In this document: positions 1 through 7,784 of the stretch, piece by piece | How positions within the stretch are numbered: position 1 is the first letter of the stretch | How the letters are laid out: every line of letters starts with the position of its first letter | Assembly (NCBI RefSeq): GCF_026229185.1 | Contig: NZ_JAGGJA010000002.1 | Coordinates: forward strand, 1-64,000 | Length of the DNA stretch: 64,000 nucleotides | Direction: 5' to 3' | Source: Fodinibius salsisoli | Lineage (GTDB): Bacteria; Bacteroidota; Rhodothermia; Balneolales; Balneolaceae | Made by a program: the position numbers and the translations under genes | Notes under the pieces: model-generated | Told to the model about the DNA's origin: nothing | Databases searched by the model: none | Seen by the model: the letters and a program-made list of their open reading frames with translations, nothing else

Positions 1-74
1 GGCAAGACTATTCGTAAATAGATTTAGCGAGCTTTTACAAACGAATTCTATTTGATATACAAAATTGTAACATA

Positions 75-836
75 ATGAACACGATTAAACGCGCATCAAC
101 ATTCATTCTCACAACCTTCGCTATCATCGTCATAGCTAATAGCTCAGCCTTTGCTCAAAAGGCACCTGAGTTCAGCAATGATCTGATGATGGACGATAAA
201 ACCTACGCCTATATAATAGCCGATAAACTGGAATATCGTAGCATAGATGGTTCAAACCCGATTATGTGGGATATAAAGGGATATATAGGCAAAGATCGGG
301 GCAAGTTCTGGTTTAAGTCCCACGGGGAAACGATACCAACCCAAAGCGAGGCGCATATGGAATTTCAGGGATTATACAGCCGAGCCATCAGTCCATATCT
401 TGACGTCACAGGTGGCGTTCGTTATGATTTGGCCTATGAAGAACACAACAAATCCCGTGGCTTTGCCACGGTCGGCCTTCAGGGCAAAGCGCCCTATTTC
501 ATTCATTTCGAAAGTGGGATATATGTAAGCGAGGCTGGTAATATTTCCGCAGATCTGGAAGCCGAATATGATCTGCTGTTTACTCAGCGACTAATTGGTC
601 AGCCCATTGTTGAAACCAGTGTTGCCGTGCAAGAGGTCCCCGAATGGGGTGTAGGATCCGGACTCAACAACATTGGACTTGGCTTCCGTCTACGCTACGA
701 ATTCATTCGGGAATTTGCACCATATATTGGAATTAACTGGGAACGTAAGCTAGGCGAAACAGCAGATATGGCCCGAGCCGGTGGTGGTCACGTAGGCAAC
801 CTGAGTATAGTCGGCGGTGTCCGCATGTGGTTTTAA
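75..836 (+). CDS. copB: Copper resistance protein B, outer-membrane barrel
   Basis: The 253-residue product has an N-terminal signal peptide ending near SSAFAQ and then a CopB-type barrel: alternating beta segments rich in Tyr, Gly and Arg such as YLDVTGGVRYD and LRYEFIREFAPYIGINWERK, ending in the C-terminal aromatic residue (VRMWF) typical of outer-membrane beta-barrels. CopB (PF05275) lies in the outer membrane and works with the periplasmic multicopper oxidase CopA in copper tolerance. CopA is not in this window but would be expected just upstream, left of position 1. The following genes on the same strand also look metal-related. Family call is confident; the precise metal is inferred from the family. 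Confidence 0.85.
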   Translation: MNTIKRASTFILTTFAIIVIANSSAFAQKAPEFSNDLMMDDKTYAYIIADKLEYRSIDGSNPIMWDIKGYIGKDRGKFWFKSHGETIPTQSEAHMEFQGLYSRAISPYLDVTGGVRYDLAYEEHNKSRGFATVGLQGKAPYFIHFESGIYVSEAGNISADLEAEYDLLFTQRLIGQPIVETSVAVQEVPEWGVGSGLNNIGLGFRLRYEFIREFAPYIGINWERKLGETADMARAGGGHVGNLSIVGGVRMWF

Positions 837-889
837 ATTTCTTTTTGGGTAATCTGCGCAGTCGATAAAAGTACCTGCAAAGCGACGAT

Positions 890-1003
890 ATGAAAATGAT
901 GGACATGGAAGGCGGTGGCAAGATCAAGAACATTGCTGTGACCATTTTTATTATCATCAATGTTTTAGGATTATCTGCATTCGCTTATACGCAACTGTTA
1001 TAA
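890..1003 (+). CDS. Small single-span membrane peptide, 37 aa
   Basis: A short open frame starting MKMMDMEGGGKIKN is followed by one strongly hydrophobic stretch of about 20 residues and ends in a hydrophilic YTQLL tail. It fills the gap between copB and the DUF2231 gene on the same strand, with 18 bp to the next start. It resembles the tiny membrane peptides often found in copper operons, but I cannot assign a family. Coding status rests on its composition and its tight fit in the gene row. Confidence 0.45.
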   Translation: MKMMDMEGGGKIKNIAVTIFIIINVLGLSAFAYTQLL

Positions 1004-1021
1004 TTAATAGAAACTCTTGTT

Positions 1022-2098
1022 ATGGAATTGATTCCTGAATGGGCACCTAACATACACCCGATCCTTGTTCACTTTCCCATCGCTATTATTCTAATAGCAG
1101 TATTGATGGACTTGCTAAACTTTTTCCTACCCAATAAATGGTGGGATGACCTAAAGTCTACCATCCTGTATAGTATTGGTGCAGTATCAGGTATAGCCGC
1201 TTACTATACTGGGACCCTTGCGGCCAACAGCGTATTCTTGCTATCTGGAGCGCAGTCGGTGTTGAATGAACATGCTGATTGGGCCCTGTGGACCGTCTGG
1301 TTCTTTGGAATTTATGCTCTGCTACGGATTCAGCTCCAGTGGTATCAAAATATGGATCAAAAAATGATCAGAATTGGGCTGTTCGTTATTGCTCTGCCCG
1401 GAGTGTTCTTTCTCTATGAAACCGGCGACCACGGTGCTCAAATGGTCTTTGGCTATGGAGCGGGTACCGGTCAGCTAGTAGAGCAGCAAAGCGCTGCTTC
1501 AGTCTCAATGGATAGTCTGAAACAGAGAGAATCAATTTTTACTGTTAGTGATAATGGCAACTGGTCGTGGGCGATCGGTCCGAATGGCGTAGGCACGTTG
1601 CTTTCTCGGTTCCAGTGGCTGGAAGGTTCTGCCTCGGAACTACAGCCAAACGTTGTTAACAACGGCAATAATCACCTGCTTAAGGTCTCAGTCGATTCTA
1701 CCTCAAATTTCTTTGTTGGAAAAGACTCATTCCAAAACGTGCAGGTCGATTACTACCTGAATCTGTCTGATTTCAATGGAGAGGTCTCGCTCGTCAACCA
1801 TGTGCAAGATGCCCAAAATTATAACTATGTAACGCTCTCTTCTGAGGGCACCATATCCCAGGGACGGGTCAGCGAAGGCAACCGTGAAGTCTTTGCTGAA
1901 GAATCTTATTCAGCCTCAGGAATGCTGTTTATACGTACCGTCGGTAACGGCACTCACTTCCGGGGCTATATTAACAAAGAGATGGCGGTCCATGGACATG
2001 GTAATGCCCCCGAGGCTGGAAGTGTAGGGCTTCGGATAAATGGAGGTGGAACGGTGCTGATCGATAGAATTTCCTTAACACAACTCAACAATCACTAA
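1022..2098 (+). CDS. DUF2231 membrane protein with C-terminal LamG/DUF1080-like domain
   Basis: 358 residues. The N-terminal half begins with the DUF2231 signature IHPILVHFPIAIILIAVLMD and has four predicted membrane spans (about residues 15-35, 45-65, 90-110 and 115-135). The second half, from about residue 170, is soluble and beta-rich (VDYYLNLSDFNGEVSLVNH, SVGLRINGGGTVLIDRISL), like the DUF1080/concanavalin-like fold. DUF2231 proteins commonly sit next to copper and cytochrome genes, but their function is not established. The gene lies between copB and an NTF2-like gene, 8 bp before the next start, consistent with one transcript. Confidence 0.7.
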   Translation: MELIPEWAPNIHPILVHFPIAIILIAVLMDLLNFFLPNKWWDDLKSTILYSIGAVSGIAAYYTGTLAANSVFLLSGAQSVLNEHADWALWTVWFFGIYALLRIQLQWYQNMDQKMIRIGLFVIALPGVFFLYETGDHGAQMVFGYGAGTGQLVEQQSAASVSMDSLKQRESIFTVSDNGNWSWAIGPNGVGTLLSRFQWLEGSASELQPNVVNNGNNHLLKVSVDSTSNFFVGKDSFQNVQVDYYLNLSDFNGEVSLVNHVQDAQNYNYVTLSSEGTISQGRVSEGNREVFAEESYSASGMLFIRTVGNGTHFRGYINKEMAVHGHGNAPEAGSVGLRINGGGTVLIDRISLTQLNNH

Positions 2099-2106
2099 AC
2101 AATATT

Positions 2107-2556
2107 ATGTCTACCCGAATATCATTAACTGCAGTTCTCCTATTCATAATTGGAACTTCAATTGCTGTAGGACAAAATTCTGCGACAGAAAAAGAAGTAA
2201 TCAACACGCTTGATGGATTCCACCAAGCTATTATTGATAATAACAGTCAGGCAGCCCAAAACCTACTATCAGAATCTGTACGAATCCTGGAAGGTGAGAA
2301 TATCGAAACTAAGGAGGAATATTTATCTCACCACTTTCATTCTGATGGAAAATTTCTCAGTGCTATGAAACGGAAAGTTGAATCACGAAATGTTACTATT
2401 GAAGGCAATACCGCCTGGGTCTCAACTCACTCCCGAATCTGGGGTACTTACAGCGATAAAAAATTAGATCTTAGTAGTCTCGAGCTGGCCGTTCTTAAGA
2501 AAGAAGAAGGAAACTGGAATATTACTGCCCTTCATTGGTCGTCAAGTAATAATTGA
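2107..2556 (+). CDS. Exported NTF2/SnoaL-like (DUF4440-type) protein
   Basis: 149 residues with a signal peptide (ISLTAVLLFIIGTSIAVGQN) followed by a single cone-like alpha+beta domain: EKEVINTLDGFHQAIIDNN, then LLSESVRILEGENIETKEEY, then strands GNTAWVSTHSRIWGTY and WNITALHWSS. This arrangement is typical of SnoaL/DUF4440 proteins, which bind small ligands or are orphan enzymes. It follows the DUF2231 gene by 8 bp and is probably co-transcribed with copB. No catalytic assignment can be made. Confidence 0.65.
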   Translation: MSTRISLTAVLLFIIGTSIAVGQNSATEKEVINTLDGFHQAIIDNNSQAAQNLLSESVRILEGENIETKEEYLSHHFHSDGKFLSAMKRKVESRNVTIEGNTAWVSTHSRIWGTYSDKKLDLSSLELAVLKKEEGNWNITALHWSSSNN

Positions 2557-2636
2557 TATTTTGTTTGACTCTCGACCATGGTACAGGGCTTATATTATGG
2601 GTGAATAGGAATCTGTGATCACTAAAAAATAACGCT

Positions 2637-2783
2637 ATGCCACTCAAAAAAGGAGAAGTTTATCAATGTCCCGATGAAAGCTGCGGCTGCGAAGTAACCG
2701 TAACCAAAGGAGCACCCAGCGACTGTTCGGGGACGCAAAACCCGACCTGTTGCTGTGGAAAAACCATGGTAAAGAAAAACTGA
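2637..2783 (+). CDS. Cysteine-rich metallothionein-like peptide, 48 aa
   Basis: A 48-residue open frame with eight or so clustered residues able to bind metal: CPDESCGCEV in the first half, a lone DCSG in the middle, and CCCGKTMVKKN at the end. Spacing CxxxxCxC and CCC with Gly, Lys and Asp in between suits a small Zn/Cu/Hg-binding knuckle protein. It lies between the copB row and the MerR regulator, which supports a metal-buffering role. The family name is uncertain; coding status is well supported by the dense cysteine pattern. Confidence 0.65.
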   Translation: MPLKKGEVYQCPDESCGCEVTVTKGAPSDCSGTQNPTCCCGKTMVKKN

Positions 2784-2837
2784 TATTAATGAGCATCTGG
2801 GGTTCTACCTGGGTGCTCACAAATTTAAATGATTGTT

Positions 2838-2855
2838 TTGGAGGTGATGCACATG
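2838..2855 (+). promoter_or_regulatory. Strong ribosome binding site setting the merR start
   Basis: TTGGAGGTGATG lies just upstream of the ATG at 2853. GGAGG is 7-8 bases from that ATG, so the protein most likely starts MIKNMDKKYN and not at the upstream in-frame ATG at 2829. Confidence 0.55.
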
Positions 2856-3314
2856 ATTAAGAACATGGATAAAAAATATAATGGAATCACCACCTATAAA
2901 ATTGGCGAAGTGGCGCGACGGGCAGATGTTAACAAAGAAACCGTGCAATACTACGAGAAAAGGAAACTGATACCCAAAACCGATCGTCGCAGGTCTGGCT
3001 ACCGAATTTTTACTCAGCGACATATTGATCAGATTAAATTCATCAAGCGTGCCCAGCAGTTAGGTTTTACTCTCACTGAAATTAAGGAGCTTCTTGAGCT
3101 ACGATTGGATGAAGAGACATCTTGCTCGGAAATCAAGGAAGAGGCACAGCAAAAGTATCAAGATGTCTCAGAAAAGATTGATGATCTCTTACGCATTAAA
3201 GAAACATTGACTGGCCTCATTGATTCCTGTTCTGAAGATGGAACTATCGGAGATTGCCCTATCCTTGAAGCTTTGGAAGGAAAGAATAAAACCGGGAAGC
3301 AACTTAGAAAATGA
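2853..3314 (+). CDS. merR: MerR-family regulator with mercury-type cysteines
   Basis: 153 residues from the ATG chosen by its ribosome binding site. An N-terminal winged HTH (YKIGEVARRADVNKETVQYY, then RRSGYRIF) is followed by a dimerisation helix and a metal-binding loop. Cys91 (SCSEI), Cys126 (DSC) and Cys135 (GDCPIL) match the spacing of the three Hg(II) ligands of MerR. Such proteins untwist a suboptimally spaced promoter when metal binds. The stop overlaps the start of the GDCCVxC gene (ATGA). The row contains no merA or merT, so the target may be the efflux operon or this small unit itself. Hg specificity is inferred from the cysteines. Confidence 0.8.
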   Translation: MIKNMDKKYNGITTYKIGEVARRADVNKETVQYYEKRKLIPKTDRRRSGYRIFTQRHIDQIKFIKRAQQLGFTLTEIKELLELRLDEETSCSEIKEEAQQKYQDVSEKIDDLLRIKETLTGLIDSCSEDGTIGDCPILEALEGKNKTGKQLRK

Positions 3315-3532
3315 ATAAAGCGGACAAACACATAAAACTCAAATCCACAATTAGTTGCCCTGAATGTAGGCATGAGTCTACAGAAACAATGCCAACCAAC
3401 TCCTGCCAGTATTTTTGGGAGTGTCCAAATTGTAGCGAGGTTTTAAGACCTAAAGAGGGCGATTGCTGTGTATTTTGCTCCTTTGGGAATATCCCATGTC
3501 CTCCAGTTCAAAATGAACAATCATGTTGCTGA
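3311..3532 (+). CDS. GDCCVxC-domain small zinc-ribbon protein
   Basis: 73 residues. Two CxxC pairs (ISCPECRHES and ECPNCSEV) form a probable zinc ribbon, followed by the diagnostic GDCCVFCSFGNIPCPPVQ motif and a terminal CC. GDCCVxC proteins are frequent beside mercury-resistance genes, and some members are selenoproteins; here the position holds an ordinary Cys. Translation is coupled to merR through an ATGA overlap. Its 3' end overlaps the convergent membrane protein gene by 12 bp. Function is unknown beyond the mercury/thiol association. Confidence 0.75.
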   Translation: MNKADKHIKLKSTISCPECRHESTETMPTNSCQYFWECPNCSEVLRPKEGDCCVFCSFGNIPCPPVQNEQSCC

Positions 3533-4171
3533 CGTTGGATTTTTCTGTAAAAGTAACATTCCAACTCCCAGTATCCCGGCAACCAGTAGTCCTGTATCTT
3601 CACGAATCCCCAGCTTAATTGCTGCTGTAAAACCAATAACAGACCAGAGTCCTGGAATCACTAACATCCACCATGAGATTTTTTGTGTAGTCCATAACAA
3701 CATGCCAAACGTAAAAATGGTGGCTGGGCATGGTGCTACTCCAAACATTGGAGCATAGGGATACCCATGCCCCAATTGTGCTCCCACTATAGGATAAATG
3801 AGCATGGCATAAATAATCAGAATTGCACCTGTTATGCCATAGGCATCCCATTTTAAACGAAACTTCAACCAGTCTTTCCAGACGCCCGCGCCAAGAAAGA
3901 GCAGACCTTGGATGATAAAAATCATCCCAAAACCGTGCGCAGCTGTATTAATGGAAGTGAAAAAGGTGAGATGATAAATTGCGCCCATCCAAAGCCAAAA
4001 GCTGGCTAATATCAGACTTATTCCCCTGTCATTTCTTGCGGAAGGTCGGAAAGCCAAATAAATAGCCAATCCTCCCAATAGATATGCCACGATCTGAGCC
4101 GGCCAAATGGCGGTATTATAAGTTTCGAAGACCTCAAGAAATTCTTCGGTCGTGAAAGGCAATTCCATCAT
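3521..4171 (-). CDS. DUF6064-family multispan membrane protein
   Basis: 216 residues and six to eight hydrophobic spans. Features include the N-terminal MELPFTTEEFLEVFETYN, the central GHGYPYAPMFGVAPCPATIF and a C-terminal GILGVGMLLLQ. The motif GVAPCPATIFTFGMLL is typical of the DUF6064 family, which is often linked to mercury and other metal loci. The gene converges on the GDCCVxC gene with a 12 bp overlap, so the two transcripts share their 3' ends. No enzymatic function is known. Confidence 0.65.
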   Translation of the reverse strand: MMELPFTTEEFLEVFETYNTAIWPAQIVAYLLGGLAIYLAFRPSARNDRGISLILASFWLWMGAIYHLTFFTSINTAAHGFGMIFIIQGLLFLGAGVWKDWLKFRLKWDAYGITGAILIIYAMLIYPIVGAQLGHGYPYAPMFGVAPCPATIFTFGMLLWTTQKISWWMLVIPGLWSVIGFTAAIKLGIREDTGLLVAGILGVGMLLLQKNPTSAT

Positions 4172-4276
4172 TGGATCTACAGATTACATTTGTTCTCTTC
4201 CAGAATGATGAAACTAGATTCCCCAAAACAGTAGCAGAAATCCTTACAAATGATTGTAGGTAAATGTATTACAGTA

Positions 4277-4633
4277 TCATGGAATAAGGGTTACGCCAAA
4301 CTTATTTGCTACCAAGGATGTGATAACAAAGCAGACGATGGTAATCCCAACGCAAATAATGAGTGACCACCAAAAGCTAATGCCATTCTTTAATAAAACC
4401 GGCATTGCTAAAAACATCGACAGTGTAGGAATGACATACCAAAATGTATAGAAGGCATGGTTACTTATCTTTCCGTCTCCCTGACCTTCGATGTAGAGCC
4501 AGATCATCACCATGATAGTCACAAAGGGAAGCGAAGCCAAGAGCGCTCCCAATCGGTCGGTTCTCTTGGCCACTTCTGAAACCAAGACTATGATAAAGGC
4601 CGTTACCGCATATTTTAGAATAAGGAATTTCAT
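4277..4633 (-). CDS. DUF3147-like small membrane protein
   Basis: 118 residues from the ATG at 4633 (MKFLILKYAVTAFIIVLVSE), a better start than the upstream in-frame ATG that would overlap the efflux pump gene. Four hydrophobic spans with the conserved RTDRLGALLASLPFVTIM and YVIPTLSMFLAMPVLL resemble DUF3147/GlpM-like proteins. It follows the RND pump gene on the same strand by 13 bp and is probably the last gene of the efflux operon. Function unknown. Confidence 0.65.
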   Translation of the reverse strand: MKFLILKYAVTAFIIVLVSEVAKRTDRLGALLASLPFVTIMVMIWLYIEGQGDGKISNHAFYTFWYVIPTLSMFLAMPVLLKNGISFWWSLIICVGITIVCFVITSLVANKFGVTLIP

Positions 4634-4646
4634 GGTCTTGGTGTTT

Positions 4647-7600
4647 TTAGCTTGTAATTTTCGCTTCACTGCTCTCAAATTGCGCCAGCAAGGCCGGAAT
4701 CACAATCATATTAAGCAAAGTAGAGCTAATGAGACCACCCAAGATTACCTGTGCCATCGGCGACTGTATTTCGTTGCCCGGCTCACCGGCTGCCAGTGCC
4801 AATGGGATCAAGGCAAGCCCAGCAGTGAGGGCTGTCATCAAGATCGGGTTGAGTCGCTCCATGGCGCCCTGTCGGATGGCCTCCATAAAAGACTTGCCTT
4901 CCTCCCAACGCAGGTACTGGTAGTGCGAAACAATTAAAATTCCGTTTCGGGTAGCAATACCGAAGAGCGTAATAAATCCAACTAATGAGGCGATGGATAC
5001 GATACCGCTGGTAAACCAAACGATAAAGATACCGCCGATCAGGGCAAAGGGCAGGTTGACCATTACGAGTAGTGCTGTTTTCAGGGAGCTGAATTCCAGA
5101 TACAACAGCAAGTAAATAAGCAGGATAGCAACGATACTTAGAAGCGAGATAGTACGGGTGGCTTGCGCCTGACTCTCAAACTGTCCGCCGTACTCGGCGA
5201 AATATCCTTGGGGGAAGTCGATATTTTCGGAAATGGTAGCCCGGATGGCATTCACCGTACCACGCAAATCACGCCCCGCCACATTGGCCGAAACCACAAT
5301 TTTACGCTGCACATTTTCGCGGCTGATGGTATTGGGACCACTGCGCGACTTGATACTGGCCAGCTCTGAAAGAGGTACCACCGTCCCATCCTCAAGCGTT
5401 AATTCAGCATTTTTCACAGCTTGGATACTCCCTCTGTGTTCCTCATCGTAGCGGACCATCAGATCAAAGAGCCGGTCGCCTTCGATAATCTGCGAGACCG
5501 TCTCACCGGCAAAGGCTACATCAACCTTTTCAGAGAGATCCCGTATGCTCATGCCATAACGCGACAGGGCCCGTCGGTCGGGACGGATCTGTATTTGGGG
5601 CACGTTCTGCTGCTGTTCGACCGAGAGATCCACAACGCCTTCAACCCCCTCCATCTGACCACGAACTTCCTCAGCTAAGGTTCGCAAGCGGTACAAGTCC
5701 GAGCCAAAGATCTTGACCGCAATATTGGCACGCGTTCCCGAAAGCATGTGGTCAATACGGTGGCCAAGCGGTTGCCCAATCGTAATATTTGTTCCAGAGA
5801 CTACGTTTAATTCAGACCGGAGTTCTTCAAGGACCTGCTCCTTGGTCGTGCCTTCCGGGATCTCCAAATCTACATTAATCTCTGAGGCGTTAACCCCTTG
5901 GGCGTGCTCGGACATTTCGGCACGGCCTGTCCTGCGTGCCGTACTTGTAACTGCCGGATGGTCAAGAAGAATGTTCTCGATACGCTGCCCTATTTCATTG
6001 GATTCATCCAACCCGGTGCCCGGTATGGTGACCGCGCTGATCACCAGCGTGCCTTCATTGAATTCCGGCAAAAATGAGCTTCCGAGGTATAGCACTATGA
6101 GCAACGTACCCAAGAACAGGACCAGCGTGCCGGTCAGTACACTTTTCTTGTAGCCCAGGACGCTATCCAGCACGCGCCGGTAGCCCGATTTGAGTTTTTT
6201 AGTAAACCAGCTTTCTTTGAGCTTACCTTTTGCCGCTTGACCCGGCAACAGGTAGTAACACAGCACGGGCGTTACCGTCATTGCAATAATCAATGAGGCT
6301 CCGATGGAAACGATATAGGAGAGTCCCAGCGGTTTCAGCATGCGTCCCTGCAGCCCACTCAAAAAGAAGAGCGGAATAAAGACGATCATAATAATTAGCG
6401 TAGCGTTAATGATGGAGGTCCGTATTTCTTTGGACCCTTCAAAGACCACCTGCATCGCCGATTTTTGGTCCGACTCCGGAAGCTTGGCGTTCTCCCGAAG
6501 CCGCCTGAACACGTTCTCGACATCGATGATCGCATCATCTACGATCACCCCGATCGCAATAGCCATCCCACCCAAAGTCATAGTGTTGATGGTAATATCA
6601 AAGAATTCCAGTACGAACACTGAGGTAATCAGAGCCAGCGGTATGGCCGTGAGGGAAATCATCGTGGTGCGGATATTCGCCAGGAAAAGCAGCAGAATAA
6701 TCACCACCAGTATAGCGCCATCGCGCAGGGCTTCAATCACGTTGTCAATGGCAAGGTCAATAAAGTCGGCCTGCCGGAAAATATGGCTGTTGATCGTAAA
6801 CCCTTCGGGCAGGTTTTGCTCAATCTGCGCCAGCGTTTCATCGACCCGTTCTGTTAGTTCCAGGGTATTGGTATCCGGCTGTTTTTTAATAGAGATTATT
6901 ACGGCTTGATCTCCGTTGACGGAAGCGTCACCAATTTTCTGAGCGGCATCAATGGTAACGTTGGCAATATCGCCAATAGTAATAGGCTGGTTATTGCGTT
7001 CGGCCACTACCGATTGCCTGATATCCTCCAGCGAATTCGCCCGTCCAATCCCGCGGATGGTATACTGCTGGCTATATTCCTGAAAGAATCCTCCGGAAAA
7101 GTTTTCGTTAGAGGACTCGGTGGCCTCCATCACCTGGTCCAGTGTTACATCGTAGGCTTTCAGGCGATCGGGATCCACGCGGACCTGATACTGTTTTAGT
7201 CCTCCGCCAATAGGCACCACCTGTGCCACACCGGGAATCGCCAGCAGGCGCCGCCGGATCTCCCAGTCGGCCGCTGTACGAACTTCCAGCTCCGAATGCC
7301 GGTCACTTTCAACGCTCACCAACATAATTTCACCCATAATAGAGGTGATAGGAGCCATCACCGGCGGGGGCACCTCTTCAGGCAGGCGGTTGCTCACCAT
7401 TGAGAGTTTTTCATTGACAATTTGGCGGGCCTGGTAAATGTCAGTACCCCATTCAAATTCCACCCAAACGATGGAAAATCCTTTAGAGGTAGCCGAGCGC
7501 ACCCGTCGCACGCCACTGGCACCGTTAGTAGCGGTTTCGATTGGCAGCGTAACAAGCTGTTCGACTTCCTCGGGGGCCATACCGTGCGCTTCGGTCATCA

Positions 7601-7745
7601 CCGTAACGGTGGGAGCCGTCAGATCGGGAAACACATCTACCGGCATGTTGATGACCACATACGCACCGGCAAAGAATAACACGATGGAGGTCACCACGAC
7701 AACGAGTCGCTGCCTTAGAGACCCTTTAATAATTGCATCTAACAT
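4647..7745 (-). CDS. Heavy-metal efflux RND inner-membrane pump (CzcA/CusA class)
   Basis: 1032 residues, the usual RND length. The N-terminal LDAIIKGSLRQRLVVVVTSI helix is followed by the porter domain (PDLTAPTVTVMTEAHGMAPE), the funnel domain, and the transmembrane helix 4 motif GVIVDDAIIDVENVFRR that carries the acidic proton-relay residues of the heavy-metal efflux subfamily. The second repeat contains FALIGGIFIVWFTSG and FGIATRNGILIVSHYQYL. The pump uses the proton gradient to export metal ions through the adaptor and the TolC-like channel encoded just upstream. The absent Met triad of classical CusA and the neighbouring His-rich proteins suggest divalent metals (Zn/Co/Ni/Cd) as much as copper; this is inference. 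Confidence 0.9.
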   Translation of the reverse strand: MLDAIIKGSLRQRLVVVVTSIVLFFAGAYVVINMPVDVFPDLTAPTVTVMTEAHGMAPEEVEQLVTLPIETATNGASGVRRVRSATSKGFSIVWVEFEWGTDIYQARQIVNEKLSMVSNRLPEEVPPPVMAPITSIMGEIMLVSVESDRHSELEVRTAADWEIRRRLLAIPGVAQVVPIGGGLKQYQVRVDPDRLKAYDVTLDQVMEATESSNENFSGGFFQEYSQQYTIRGIGRANSLEDIRQSVVAERNNQPITIGDIANVTIDAAQKIGDASVNGDQAVIISIKKQPDTNTLELTERVDETLAQIEQNLPEGFTINSHIFRQADFIDLAIDNVIEALRDGAILVVIILLLFLANIRTTMISLTAIPLALITSVFVLEFFDITINTMTLGGMAIAIGVIVDDAIIDVENVFRRLRENAKLPESDQKSAMQVVFEGSKEIRTSIINATLIIMIVFIPLFFLSGLQGRMLKPLGLSYIVSIGASLIIAMTVTPVLCYYLLPGQAAKGKLKESWFTKKLKSGYRRVLDSVLGYKKSVLTGTLVLFLGTLLIVLYLGSSFLPEFNEGTLVISAVTIPGTGLDESNEIGQRIENILLDHPAVTSTARRTGRAEMSEHAQGVNASEINVDLEIPEGTTKEQVLEELRSELNVVSGTNITIGQPLGHRIDHMLSGTRANIAVKIFGSDLYRLRTLAEEVRGQMEGVEGVVDLSVEQQQNVPQIQIRPDRRALSRYGMSIRDLSEKVDVAFAGETVSQIIEGDRLFDLMVRYDEEHRGSIQAVKNAELTLEDGTVVPLSELASIKSRSGPNTISRENVQRKIVVSANVAGRDLRGTVNAIRATISENIDFPQGYFAEYGGQFESQAQATRTISLLSIVAILLIYLLLYLEFSSLKTALLVMVNLPFALIGGIFIVWFTSGIVSIASLVGFITLFGIATRNGILIVSHYQYLRWEEGKSFMEAIRQGAMERLNPILMTALTAGLALIPLALAAGEPGNEIQSPMAQVILGGLISSTLLNMIVIPALLAQFESSEAKITS

Positions 7746-7784
7746 ATTCAGTGCGATTTAACGAATTTGAATTTCAGAGCGTAT

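Noticed and set aside
4512-7761. Several plus-strand open frames of 60-190 codons across the efflux pump gene
   Set aside because: They are antisense shadows of the RND pump: composition follows the opposite frame and none has a recognisable motif.
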